Notes under the pieces: generated by a model | Database searches by the model: none | Told to the model about the DNA's origin: nothing | Seen by the model: the letters and a program-made list of their open reading frames with translations, nothing else | Translations under genes and position numbers: made by a program | Shown here: piece by piece, positions 56,374 to 64,000 of the stretch | How the letters are laid out: every line of letters begins with the position of its first letter | Position numbering within the stretch: the stretch's first letter is position 1 | From: Chryseobacterium camelliae | GTDB taxonomy: Bacteria; Bacteroidota; Bacteroidia; Flavobacteriales; Weeksellaceae | Length of the DNA: 64,000 nt | NCBI RefSeq assembly: GCF_002770595.1 | Contig: NZ_CP022986.1 | Location: 4,278,001 to 4,342,000, forward strand | Direction of reading: 5' to 3'

Positions 56374-56835
56374 TTATTCCAGGTCAATCTTAAATCGCGT
56401 CGATTTTTTCACCTCGTGCAATACGATAGAGCTGTGGTACTGACCTATATTCGGGATGTTGGAAATAACGTTTACGGCAAAGTCATTATAGGAATTAATG
56501 TCTTTGGCAATAATCTTCAGCATATAATCATATTCACCGGAAAGACTGATGATTTCCTGTACCTCGTCGTATTTGCCGATGTTTTTTTCAAAGGTTTCCA
56601 GGACTTTCTTCGACTGCTCTTTCAGGCGGACATTACAGTAGACAACGATATTCAGTCCCAGTTTTTCGCGGTTCAGGAGCCCGACATATTTTTCTATGAT
56701 GCCCTGTTTTTCAAGCTGCTTGATGCGCTCGTAGGTAGGGGTGAAAGTAAGGCCTATTTTTTCCGAAATCTCTTTAACAGATAGGGTAGAATCATTCTGG
56801 ATGATACTAAGAATCATTTTGTCTTTTAAGTCCAT
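56374..56835 (-). CDS. Lrp/AsnC-family transcriptional regulator
   Basis: A 153-residue amino-acid-sensing regulator: N-terminal winged helix (KEISEKIGLTFTPTYERIKQ, residues about 21-40) and a C-terminal RAM/ligand domain (EVQEIISLSGEYDYMLKI). It lies tail-to-tail with argH and is divergent from the pyr leader, so it could control arginine or pyrimidine genes, but no binding site could be picked out. Its -7 box TACTTTTG is on the minus strand at 56862-56869. Confidence 0.88.
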   Translation of the reverse strand: MDLKDKMILSIIQNDSTLSVKEISEKIGLTFTPTYERIKQLEKQGIIEKYVGLLNREKLGLNIVVYCNVRLKEQSKKVLETFEKNIGKYDEVQEIISLSGEYDYMLKIIAKDINSYNDFAVNVISNIPNIGQYHSSIVLHEVKKSTRFKIDLE

Positions 56836-56923
56836 AAATTAAGAATAACAAGGGGTGGCAACAAAAGTATTAAGAAAAAATGAAATAAAATTGATAAATT
56901 TCTTTAAATTATTGTCATATGAT

Positions 56924-56954
56924 TTTGCAGTTTTCGCTCTTTGTTGTATCTTTG
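56924..56954 (+). promoter_or_regulatory. promoter of the pyrB-carAB operon
   Basis: TTTG (56924-56927), exactly 19 bases, TATCTTTG (56947-56954): a perfect match to both Bacteroidota boxes. The ATG of the leader peptide follows six bases later, so the leader mRNA would start at or next to its start codon. Confidence 0.8.
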
Positions 56955-56960
56955 CACCTA

Positions 56961-57032
56961 ATGAATAACACAGTATTTATATCATTAGAATTACCGGGCG
57001 AAGACGCCCTTTACGATATTTATTTATTTTAA
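56961..57032 (+). CDS. pyr operon leader peptide
   Basis: A 23-codon open frame, [23 protein letters not shown], ending one base before the attenuator stem. The message has a small hairpin (GGGCG with CGCCC, 56996-57009) and then a U-rich end (GATATTTATTTATTTTAA) where RNA polymerase should pause when UTP is scarce. This is the same layout as the pyrBI leader of Escherichia coli, where a ribosome following closely stops the terminator from forming. There is no room for a Shine-Dalgarno site before the ATG, so translation would be leaderless. Coding status is inferred from position, not homology. Confidence 0.55.
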   Translation: MNNTVFISLELPGEDALYDIYLF

Positions 57033-57060
57033 GCGAAGATATTTTCTTCGCTTTTTTTTT
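57033..57060 (+). terminator. attenuator terminator upstream of pyrB
   Basis: A perfect 7-bp stem GCGAAGA/TCTTCGC (57033-57039 with 57045-57051) followed by nine T, between the promoter and pyrB. A full terminator here makes sense only if it is conditional. A second copy of GCGAAGA is at 56998-57004 inside the leader hairpin and could pair with TCTTCGC instead, giving an antiterminator. Confidence 0.85.
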
Positions 57061-57078
57061 GTAAAAAAATTAGAAATT

Positions 57079-57969
57079 ATGTTTACGATTACAGAACTAA
57101 GTACAGAGAGGATCAACCGTATAGTGAAAGAAGCATTGGCATTTGCAGAAGGGAAGACTGCCAGAATTGAAGGCGAGGTTTTCTGTTCCAACCTATTCTT
57201 TGAAGACAGCACCAGGACCAAGACCAGCTTTGATATTGCCGAAAGGAAATTAGGCTTGCAGGTGGTTCCGTTTGATGCTTCCAACAGTTCGGTAAACAAA
57301 GGAGAAAGCTTATACGATACGGTAAAAACGCTTGAAAGCCTTGGGGTCAACCTGGTTGTGATCAGAGATAAAAAAGACCGGTACTTTGATGAGCTGAAAA
57401 ACATCAGGATTCCTGTAATCAACGGAGGAGACGGAACCGGGAACCACCCGTCGCAGTGTATGCTTGACCTGATGACCATTTACCAGGAATTCGGGAAGTT
57501 CGAAGGCCTTAAAGTAGGCATCGTAGGCGATGTAAAACACAGCAGGGTAGCCAATTCCAATGCAGAAGCCCTGAGAAGGCTGGGTGCAAAAGTTTACTTT
57601 TCAGGTCCTGAGCAATGGTTCGATGAAGGAGCACTGATCAACGGAACCTATCTAAGCGTTGATGAAATGATCCATGAAGTGGATGTGCTGATGCTGCTGA
57701 GGATACAGCACGAAAGGCACGATGCTAAAATGAGTTTCTCCGCTGCCGAATACCACAGAAAATACGGATTGACGAAAGAAAGAGAGAAAACAATGAAGAA
57801 GGAAGCGATCATCATGCATCCGGCACCGATCAACAGGGGAGTGGAAATTGATTCCGACCTGGTGGAATGCGAACGCTCAAGAGTCTTCAGGCAAATGCAG
57901 AACGGCGTCTTCGCAAGAATGGCGATTTTAAAAGAGGCACTGGAGAAAGAGGGACATACATTTAAATAA
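57079..57969 (+). CDS. pyrB: aspartate carbamoyltransferase catalytic chain
   Basis: A 296-residue enzyme for the first committed step of pyrimidine synthesis. [20 protein letters not shown] is the carbamoyl phosphate loop, [20 protein letters not shown] the aspartate-side block and [13 protein letters not shown] the C-terminal one. No pyrI regulatory chain is next to it, so control probably rests on the upstream attenuator. It heads pyrB-carA-carB; PyrB uses the carbamoyl phosphate that CarAB makes. Confidence 0.95.
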   Translation: MFTITELSTERINRIVKEALAFAEGKTARIEGEVFCSNLFFEDSTRTKTSFDIAERKLGLQVVPFDASNSSVNKGESLYDTVKTLESLGVNLVVIRDKKDRYFDELKNIRIPVINGGDGTGNHPSQCMLDLMTIYQEFGKFEGLKVGIVGDVKHSRVANSNAEALRRLGAKVYFSGPEQWFDEGALINGTYLSVDEMIHEVDVLMLLRIQHERHDAKMSFSAAEYHRKYGLTKEREKTMKKEAIIMHPAPINRGVEIDSDLVECERSRVFRQMQNGVFARMAILKEALEKEGHTFK

Positions 57970-57970
57970 C

Positions 57971-58051
57971 TGTAAAATGTATGATGTACAATGTATATAG
58001 ATGTCAAAACGATTAAAATACATTCTACATCTTACAACCGACATAGTACAA
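57971..58051. repeat. inverted pair of degenerate TGTAnnATGTA words between pyrB and carA
   Basis: Left arm (57971-58005) contains TGTAAAATGTATGATGTACA; the right arm (58015-58051) has the complementary TACATTCTACATCTTACA. They can fold into an imperfect AT-rich hairpin within the operon spacer. No T-run follows the right arm closely, so a terminator role is doubtful. Confidence 0.6.
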
Positions 58052-58082
58052 GATAAAAAATAATAAGAGATAAAAGTTTACA

Positions 58083-59156
58083 ATGAAGAAAAAATTAATA
58101 CTGGAGTCCGGTGAAGTGTTTCATGGAAAAGGTTTCGGAGCAGAGTTGGAAACGGCAGGAGAAGTGGTTTTCAATACCGGAATGACAGGGTATCAGGAAC
58201 TTATTTCCGACCCTTCCTACTGCGGACAGATCGTCTGCATGACGTATCCGCTTATCGGTAATTATGGTATTAACCGTGACGATTATGAGAGTATTGAGCC
58301 GGCTATCAAAGGGCTGATCGTAAAAGAACTCTGCGATTTCCCATCCAATTTCCGTACTCAGATTACACTGGATGAACTGTTTAAAAAGAAGAACCTTTCC
58401 GGAATTTCCGGCATCGACACCAGAAGGCTGACAAGAGTACTCCGTAACCACGGAGTGGTAAAAGGTAAGATCGTGAATGCCGATGCAGATGAACATGCAG
58501 TCGTTTCAGAACTGGCATCAACCACATTCCCTACCAACCAGGTGGAAATGGTGTCTACCAAAACGTCTTACGCCAATCCGGGAAGAGGTTTAAAAGTGGT
58601 ATTGGTGGATTTCGGTTCCAAATTGGGGATCATCCGCGAACTCTCCCAGAGAAATTGCGACATCACCGTGGTCTCCCAGGATGTGACGGCAGAAGAAATC
58701 TTATTGATGGATCCGGATGGAGTCATGTTGTCCAACGGTCCCGGCGATCCTGAAGACAACCAGCATGCCCTGGAAATGATCCGCGGACTTTTAGGTAAAG
58801 TTCCGATCTTCGGAATCTGCTTAGGTCACCAGCTGATCGGTTTGGCCTGCGGTGCAAAAACATTCAAGCTGAAATTCGGACACAGAGGAGGAAACCATCC
58901 TGTTTTGGATTTGGAGAAAAACAAAGTGGCGATCACTTCCCAGAACCACGGATATGCGGTAGATCAGGAAAGTTTAACAGGAACAGATTTAATTGAAACA
59001 CACATCGCGCTGAACGACAGAACCAACGAAGGATTAAAACACAAAATCCACCCTTGCTTCTCCGTACAGTACCACCCGGAAGCAAGCCCGGGCCCGGAGG
59101 ATGCGAATTATCTGTTTGATGATTTTATTCAGATGATGGAGGATTTTAAGAAGTAA
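58083..59156 (+). CDS. carA: carbamoyl-phosphate synthase small subunit
   Basis: A 357-residue glutaminase subunit that feeds ammonia to CarB. The N-terminal half has FNTGMTGYQELISDPSY and GIDTRRLTRVLR; the C-terminal half is a class I glutamine amidotransferase with the nucleophile Cys246 in GICLGHQ and the His/Glu pair in SVQYHPEASPGP. Full length. It is separated from carB by an inserted gene. Confidence 0.96.
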   Translation: MKKKLILESGEVFHGKGFGAELETAGEVVFNTGMTGYQELISDPSYCGQIVCMTYPLIGNYGINRDDYESIEPAIKGLIVKELCDFPSNFRTQITLDELFKKKNLSGISGIDTRRLTRVLRNHGVVKGKIVNADADEHAVVSELASTTFPTNQVEMVSTKTSYANPGRGLKVVLVDFGSKLGIIRELSQRNCDITVVSQDVTAEEILLMDPDGVMLSNGPGDPEDNQHALEMIRGLLGKVPIFGICLGHQLIGLACGAKTFKLKFGHRGGNHPVLDLEKNKVAITSQNHGYAVDQESLTGTDLIETHIALNDRTNEGLKHKIHPCFSVQYHPEASPGPEDANYLFDDFIQMMEDFKK

Positions 59157-59159
59157 GCA

Positions 59160-59199
59160 AAGAACCAAGAAGCTAGACACAAGAATCAAGATTAACAGA
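59160..59199. repeat. left arm of the IVS-type cassette
   Basis: Built from CAAGA/ACCAAGA words (AAGAACCAAGAAGCTAGACA, then CAAGAATCAAGATT). It is imperfectly complementary to the block at 59559-59600 on the other side of the four-helix-bundle gene, sharing AAGAACCA and CAAGATT words in the opposite orientation. Confidence 0.65.
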
Positions 59200-59205
59200 T
59201 TACAG

Positions 59206-59556
59206 ATGCATCATTTTGAAAAATTATTGTTTTGGCAGAAATCTATGGTATTAGCGAAAAATATTTATTTAGCCTGCCAAAGAATTCATAATGATGAAAA
59301 ATTTGGATTGATTTCTCAAATTAAAAGGTCTGTTGTATCTATTCCATCGAATATTGCTGAAGGTTCAGGCAGAAATAGTGATAAAGAATTTAATCATTTT
59401 CTGGCAATTGCTTTAGGATCTGCATTTGAATTGCAGACACAGTTGATACTGACTAAAGAGTTAAATCTTTTACCTGAAGACGAAGTCAATGCTTTATTAG
59501 GTGATGTTGCTGAAGTTCAACGAATGATTTATTCATTTAAAAATAATTTAAAATAA
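59206..59556 (+). CDS. four-helix-bundle protein (23S rRNA intervening-sequence type)
   Basis: A 116-residue all-helical protein of the S23/IVS family (LISQIKRSVVSIPSNIAEGS, residues about 38-57, is its signature). Relatives are encoded in intervening sequences inside 23S rRNA genes and in isolated copies across Bacteroidota genomes, and a related fold (Avd) works with diversity-generating retroelements; their cellular job is not settled. Here it splits carA from carB, has clearly more AT-rich codons than either neighbour, and is bordered by inverted word repeats. No reverse transcriptase or transposase is near. It looks like a recent mobile insertion that keeps the operon in one direction. 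Confidence 0.88.
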   Translation: MHHFEKLLFWQKSMVLAKNIYLACQRIHNDEKFGLISQIKRSVVSIPSNIAEGSGRNSDKEFNHFLAIALGSAFELQTQLILTKELNLLPEDEVNALLGDVAEVQRMIYSFKNNLK

Positions 59557-59558
59557 AA

Positions 59559-59600
59559 AGTCTAAGATCTTGGCTCCTGGTTCTTGAATCTTGACTCTCT
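59559..59600. repeat. right arm of the IVS-type cassette
   Basis: Reads AGTCTAAGATCTTGGCTCCT then GGTTCTTGAATCTTGACTCT; its complement resembles the left arm at 59160-59199 (AAGAACCA, CAAGATT). Begins three bases after the stop codon of the cassette gene and ends 13 bases before the carB ATG. Confidence 0.65.
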
Positions 59601-59613
59601 AATAAAAATAAAA

Positions 59614-62600
59614 ATGGCAAAACGTACAGATATAAAAACAATTTTAGTAATCGGTTCCGGGCCTATCATCATTGGTCAGGCGGCAGAATTTGATTATGCG
59701 GGAACACAGGCTTGTCTGTCTCTGAGAGAAGAAGGCTACAAGGTAATTTTGATCAACTCCAATCCTGCAACCATCATGACGGATGTGGAAATCGCAGATA
59801 AAGTGTATATCGAGCCGATTTCCCTGCAATTTGTAAGTCACATCATCAGAAAAGAGCGTCCGGATGCACTTTTACCAACTCTTGGCGGACAGACCGGACT
59901 GAATATGGCGGTAGAGCTGGAGAAATCAGGAATCCTTGAAGAGTGTAAAGTGGAGGTTTTGGGAACAAAGCTTTCGGCTATCAACAGGGCGGAAGACAGG
60001 GACCTGTTCCGTGAACTGATGAGAGAGCTGAATGAACCTGTTCCTGAATCGGATATTGTAAATACTGTAGAGGGGGCCTTAAGTTTTGCAGAAGAAATAG
60101 GGTATCCTGTAATTGTCCGTCCAGCATTCACGATGGGTGGAACAGGAGGTGGAATAGCTTCTAATGAAACGGAACTGAAAGAAATTGCGGAACTAGGATT
60201 AAAATACAGTCCTGTAACGCAGTGTCTTATTGAACGGTCCATCGCAGGCTTCAAGGAAATTGAATACGAGGTGATGCGTGATGCCAACGACAATGCGATT
60301 GTGGTGTGTAACATGGAAAACATTGACCCGGTGGGCGTGCATACCGGAGATTCCATCGTGGTTGCGCCTTCCCAGACACTTTCCGACAGGGAATACCAAT
60401 TGCTGAGAAATGCTTCCCTGAAAATCATCAGGGCACTGGGAATTGAAGGAGGATGTAACGTGCAGCTGGCTTTAGACCCGCATTCATTCGACTATTACAT
60501 CATCGAGGTAAACCCAAGGGTTTCCCGTTCATCCGCTTTGGCATCAAAAGCAACCGGTTACCCGATCGCAAAGATTGCTGCGAAAATCGCGGTAGGACTT
60601 ACCCTTGACGAAATTATGAACCCGGTAACCGGGAAGACATACGCCTGCTTTGAACCGGCTCTGGACTATGTGGTAACAAAATTCCCAAGGTTCCCGTTCG
60701 ATAAATTTGAAACGGCAGACAGGAGATTATCTACCCAGATGAAAGCAACCGGTGAAGTAATGGCTATCGGAAGAAACTTCGAGGAATCTCTACAGAAAGC
60801 CATTCGTTCCCTGGAAACCGGCATCAGGCATTTAGGGCTGAAAACCAAACAGACCTTGGCATTGACGGCGGAAGAAATCGAAAGAAGGATCAGGGTGTGC
60901 GATGATGAAAGGTTATTCATCATCGGTGATGCTTTACGAAAAGGATACGACTGGGAACAGATCGTGGAATGGAGCAAAATCGATAAGTTCTTCATCTGGA
61001 AGTTGAAAAAGCTGGTCGATTTCGAACAAACGATTGTCAACAACAAATTTGACAAAGAAACATTAATTGAAGCTAAGAAACTAGGCTTTGCGGATCTAAA
61101 TATTGCCCACCTTTGGGAGATTACCCAAAGAGAAGTATTCAATTTCAGAAAAGAAAACGGAATCATGCCGGTGTATAAGATGGTAGATACCTGCGCCGCT
61201 GAATTTGAATCTGAAACTCCATATTTCTATGGAACGTACGAAGAAGAAAACGAAAGCGTGGTTTCAGACAAAGAGAAAATCATCGTACTGGGTTCCGGAC
61301 CGATCAGGATCGGGCAGGGAGTTGAGTTTGATTATGCGACGGTTCACTCAGTTTGGGCGATCAAAGAAATGGGCTACGAAGCGATCATCATCAACAACAA
61401 CCCGGAAACGGTTTCCACCGACTTTTCGATTTCGGATAAACTGTATTTCGAGCCGCTGACAGAAGAAGATGTCATGAACATTATCGAGCTGGAAAAACCG
61501 AAAGGGGTTGTGGTACAGTTCGGGGGCCAGACCGCGATCAACCTGGCTGATAAATTAGCTTCACATGGTGTTCAGATTTTAGGGACTACCCTGGAAGACC
61601 TGGACAGAGCAGAAAACAGGGATAAGTTTGAAAAAGCGCTTCAGGAAATGCAGATTCCTCAGCCGCTCGGGAAAACATCCGTTTCTAAAGAAGAAGCGAT
61701 CAAAATTGCCAATGAAATCGGATATCCGGTATTGGTTCGCCCGAGTTATGTACTGGGAGGCCGTGCCATGGAAATCGTGTACACGGAAACAGAACTCGCC
61801 CATTACATGGAAAACGCAGTGGAGGCTAGTCCTAAACATCCGGTACTGGTTGACAAATATATGGTTGGAAAAGAAGTAGAGGTAGATGCCATCTGCGACG
61901 GTGAAACGGTAGTGATTCCGGGAATCATGGAGCACATCGAGAGAGCAGGGGTGCACTCCGGAGATTCTATCGCAGTATATCCTCCGCAGAATATTTCGCA
62001 GGGGGAAATTGATACGCTGGTAGATTACACCAAAAGACTGGCTAAAGGACTTAATGTAGTAGGACTTATGAATATCCAGTATGTCCTGTTTGAAGGGAAT
62101 GTCTATGTCATCGAAGTTAACCCTCGTTCATCCAGAACCGTTCCTTTCTTATCTAAAATCACGGAGGTTCCGATGGCTAACCTGGCTACCAAAGCCATTC
62201 TGGGCCAGAAATTGAAAGATCTCGGCTACGAAAGCGGCCTGGTTCCGAAAAAAGAAGGCGTTTTCGTAAAAGTTCCGGTATTCTCTTTCTCAAAACTGAC
62301 GAAGGTGGATATCTCTTTAGGCCCTGAAATGAAATCGACCGGAGAAGTAATGGGTAAAGATACCACGCTGGAGAAAGCCCTTTACAAAGGACTGGTAGCA
62401 GCAGGAAGAAAAGTGCCGATGCACGGCTCCATCCTGTTCACGGTAGCGGATAAGCATAAGCAGGAAGCTGCTGATCTGGCGGCCAGGTTCCATGAAGTAG
62501 GTTTCAGGATCTGGGCAACGGAAGGGACTGCCAGATTCTTTGAAGAAAAAGGGATTCCTTGCAAAATAGGATATAAAATAGGAGAAGAAGATGTGAATCT

Positions 62601-62796
62601 GATTGACCTGATCCAGAAAGGAAAAGTACAGTATGTAGTCAATACCATGACCAAAGGGAAACGGGCTGAAAGAGACGGATTCCAGATCAGAAGGATGAGC
62701 GTTGAAAACGGCGTTCCTTGTCTGACCTCCATGGACACGGTAGAAGCCATCCTGAAAGTGATTGAAAGCATGAGCTTCAAGATGGAAACCATGTAA
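59614..62796 (+). CDS. carB: carbamoyl-phosphate synthase large subunit
   Basis: A 1060-residue enzyme making carbamoyl phosphate from bicarbonate, ammonia and two ATP. The start at 59614 ([20 protein letters not shown]) is the conserved one; a frame ten codons upstream would read the repeat arm. Two ATP-grasp halves are clear (residues about 1-400 and 540-930, with [14 protein letters not shown] and [15 protein letters not shown]), then an MGS-like allosteric domain (about 935-1060, [20 protein letters not shown]) which in relatives senses UMP and ornithine. It supplies both PyrB and ArgF'. Confidence 0.96.
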   Translation: MAKRTDIKTILVIGSGPIIIGQAAEFDYAGTQACLSLREEGYKVILINSNPATIMTDVEIADKVYIEPISLQFVSHIIRKERPDALLPTLGGQTGLNMAVELEKSGILEECKVEVLGTKLSAINRAEDRDLFRELMRELNEPVPESDIVNTVEGALSFAEEIGYPVIVRPAFTMGGTGGGIASNETELKEIAELGLKYSPVTQCLIERSIAGFKEIEYEVMRDANDNAIVVCNMENIDPVGVHTGDSIVVAPSQTLSDREYQLLRNASLKIIRALGIEGGCNVQLALDPHSFDYYIIEVNPRVSRSSALASKATGYPIAKIAAKIAVGLTLDEIMNPVTGKTYACFEPALDYVVTKFPRFPFDKFETADRRLSTQMKATGEVMAIGRNFEESLQKAIRSLETGIRHLGLKTKQTLALTAEEIERRIRVCDDERLFIIGDALRKGYDWEQIVEWSKIDKFFIWKLKKLVDFEQTIVNNKFDKETLIEAKKLGFADLNIAHLWEITQREVFNFRKENGIMPVYKMVDTCAAEFESETPYFYGTYEEENESVVSDKEKIIVLGSGPIRIGQGVEFDYATVHSVWAIKEMGYEAIIINNNPETVSTDFSISDKLYFEPLTEEDVMNIIELEKPKGVVVQFGGQTAINLADKLASHGVQILGTTLEDLDRAENRDKFEKALQEMQIPQPLGKTSVSKEEAIKIANEIGYPVLVRPSYVLGGRAMEIVYTETELAHYMENAVEASPKHPVLVDKYMVGKEVEVDAICDGETVVIPGIMEHIERAGVHSGDSIAVYPPQNISQGEIDTLVDYTKRLAKGLNVVGLMNIQYVLFEGNVYVIEVNPRSSRTVPFLSKITEVPMANLATKAILGQKLKDLGYESGLVPKKEGVFVKVPVFSFSKLTKVDISLGPEMKSTGEVMGKDTTLEKALYKGLVAAGRKVPMHGSILFTVADKHKQEAADLAARFHEVGFRIWATEGTARFFEEKGIPCKIGYKIGEEDVNLIDLIQKGKVQYVVNTMTKGKRAERDGFQIRRMSVENGVPCLTSMDTVEAILKVIESMSFKMETM

Positions 62797-62818
62797 ATAC
62801 TATCCTGAATATAATACT

Positions 62819-62847
62819 AAAGCACTGTCAATTTGACGGTGCTTTTT
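62819..62847 (+). terminator. terminator of the pyrB-carAB operon
   Basis: Inverted repeat AAAGCACTGTCAA with TTGACGGTGCTTT (one G-T pair) followed by five T, just after carB. Confidence 0.8.
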
Positions 62848-63010
62848 GTTTGAAATAAGGCGTGGTGTAAATTATAGATGAGATAAATGATAGACGGATA
62901 GATTATAGATGATAGACGTTGAAGGTTGAATTTTAGATTATAGATTTTAAATTTTGGATTTTGGATTTTGGATCTTGCGAAATATTGATTAACCAACTAT
63001 CAAATCGACC
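62848..63010. other. AT-rich word-repeat spacer
   Basis: No gene. It is made of degenerate GATTATAGATGATAGA and TTTTGGATTTTGGATCTTG words related to the array at 27271-27346 and to the ends of the IVS-type cassette (ATCTTG). The last 45 bases resemble those before the second repeat copy, so they belong to the long repeat. Confidence 0.6.
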
Positions 63011-63221
63011 TAGGAAAGAAAGGTGTTAAGAAAATGAAGGCTGTGAACGTTAAGAAAATTCTTCTGTCCGAAGCGCGGCACAAGAACTTCAGAGACAGTG
63101 CTCTTGGTTAATCCGCGCAAGTTTAGAATTTTTAGTGAACAGTCTTTATTTTTAGCCTTTCTTTCCAGTCTTGATCTTTTGTTTCTTTTGTATCAAGACA
63201 AAAGAAAAGAAAATGAGCTAT
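63011..63221. repeat. long palindromic repeat, copy 1
   Basis: About 210 bases. Outer arms GGAAAGAAAGG (63013-63023) and CCTTTCTTTCC (63156-63166) are perfect inverted repeats; inside are AAAATTCT/AGAATTTT and GCGCGG/CCGCGC pairs, so the whole unit can fold on itself. After the right arm is a second hairpin region (TCTTGATCTTTTG ... ACAAAAG). Nearly the same sequence recurs at 63335-63545. No open reading frame of note is inside. Confidence 0.85.
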
Positions 63222-63334
63222 TAGATTTTAGATGAGAGATGATAGACAGAGAGATGATAGACAAGGACTTTGACTTTTAGATTTTAGATTATGAATCTTG
63301 GCAGATGATGATTAACAGACTTTAAACTACGACC

Positions 63335-63545
63335 TAGGAAAGAAAGGCGTTAAAAAAATAAAGGCTGTGAACGTTAAGAAAATTCTTCTGTCCGAAGCGC
63401 GGGCGCAAAAATTTCAAAGACAGTGCCCATAGCTGATCCGCGCAAGTTTAGAATTTTTAGAGCACAGCATTTATTTTTAGCCTTTCTTTCCAGTCTTGAT
63501 CTTTTGTTTCTTTTGTATCAAGACAAAAGAAAAAGAAATAAGCTA
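63335..63545. repeat. long palindromic repeat, copy 2
   Basis: Direct second copy of the element at 63011-63221, with outer arms at 63337-63347 and 63481-63491. The arms, the GTCCGAAGCGCGG/ATCCGCGC parts and the tail (AGTCTTGATCTTTTGTTTCT) are kept, while the centre (about 63400-63435) and the flanks differ. The 114 bases between the copies are ATTTTAGAT/ATGATAGAC word repeats. Confidence 0.85.
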
Positions 63546-63662
63546 GAAATTTTAGATTTTAGATTTTGAATTATGGATTTTGAATCTTGAAATGTAAAAT
63601 TACTGCTGTAACAGCAGCCATATTCTTTTTTGAATTCGTATTTTTAAACAAAAATTTATCAC

Positions 63663-64000
63663 GTGAAGAAGTTATTATTTGCAGTTTGTGTATCAGCGTC
63701 AGCATTAAGTTTTGCCCAGGATTATTCGGTGCCGGCGGCAAGCCCGCGACAGAAGGTGGAGCAGCAGTTTTCCATGTCCAAGATTACGGTGGATTACGGA
63801 AGGCCGGGTGTAAAAGGAAGAAAGATCTTCGGAGAACTGGTGCCTTACGGGCAGGTTTGGAGGGCGGGAGCCAACTCATCTACGAAAATTACGTTCGGGC
63901 AGTCGGTGAATTTTGGTGGTAAAATCGTTCAGGCAGGAACGTACGGATTATTCATTGTTCCTACTGAAAAAGAATGGAAAGTGATCCTTAACAAAGACTT
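63663..64000 (+). CDS. DUF2911-family exported protein (3' end outside window)
   Basis: Partial: at least 112 residues, cut by the window edge. The frame opens with GTG at 63663, giving MKKLLFAVCVSASALSFAQ, a standard signal peptide; no ATG gives as good a start. The mature part (SPRQKVEQQFSMSKITVDYG, RPGVKGRKIFGELVPYGQVW, RAGANSSTKITFG, GTYGLFIVPTEKEW) is typical of DUF2911 proteins, which are secreted and of unknown role. It follows the repeat region. Confidence 0.85.
   Translation, partial: MKKLLFAVCVSASALSFAQDYSVPAASPRQKVEQQFSMSKITVDYGRPGVKGRKIFGELVPYGQVWRAGANSSTKITFGQSVNFGGKIVQAGTYGLFIVPTEKEWKVILNKD

Noticed and set aside
59206-59556. Part of a diversity-generating retroelement
   Set aside because: Only the fold resembles Avd; there is no reverse transcriptase, template or variable repeat nearby.
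63011-63545. Insertion sequence or prophage remnant
   Set aside because: No transposase-like or phage-like frame is found within or between the repeat copies.
62797-63662. tRNA or other small RNA genes in the long spacers
   Set aside because: No cloverleaf with a CCA-side acceptor stem and TTCRANY loop could be drawn here or in the other spacers.

Overview
The window looks like chromosome from a Flavobacteriia (Bacteroidota) bacterium, most like Chryseobacterium or a close relative. The support is a fused SecDF, two proteins with type IX secretion sorting tails, an OmpA-less TonB-type outer-membrane beta-barrel receptor, an N-acyl (probably succinyl) ornithine arginine pathway, TAnnTTTG-type promoters, and many small AT-rich hairpins and REP-like repeats in the spacers. 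This is inferred from protein families and sequence style; no database was searched. Most of the 64 kb is ordinary housekeeping sequence.

Layout. 1-2.6 kb: phosphoenolpyruvate carboxylase. 2.6-6.4 kb: an accessory island with a lipoprotein whose AT-rich C-terminal module carries an HxH...SxxD motif, two near-identical small secreted proteins, a DUF6705-like protein, an orphan C-terminal tail fragment and a divergent XRE regulator. 6.4-22.6 kb: secreted subtilase, envelope sugar genes (DegT aminotransferase, GalE, cytidylyltransferase), TonB-type receptor, dapF-mltG, pnuC, APC permease, secreted esterase, hemN. 22.7-36 kb: secreted sugar dehydrogenase, secDF, Tet-like MFS, tatA-PAP2-TPR, rlmH/yihY, rsh-nhaA. 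36-47.6 kb: one minus-strand carboxylate-use block with porin, MHS transporter, two tiny membrane proteins, a symporter-histidine kinase, a stand-alone receiver and two acyl-CoA synthetases.

47.7-56.3 kb is a complete-looking arginine operon (GNAT, argG, argC, argD, argF', argB, argE, argH) followed by a convergent Lrp regulator. 57-62.8 kb is the pyrimidine/carbamoyl-phosphate operon pyrB-carA-carB, which supplies carbamoyl phosphate to both PyrB and ArgF'. It is preceded by a short translated leader and a strong terminator that together look like a UTP-sensing attenuator, and a four-helix-bundle (IVS-type) gene with inverted flanking arms is inserted between carA and carB. The final kilobase has two copies of a long palindromic repeat and the start of a DUF2911 protein that runs off the window.

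The best candidates for new biology are the pyr leader/attenuator (56924-57079), the IVS-type cassette splitting carAB (59160-59600), the lipoprotein tail-module island (2608-5883) and the palindromic repeat pair (63011-63545). No rRNA, tRNA, CRISPR array or intact transposon was seen.
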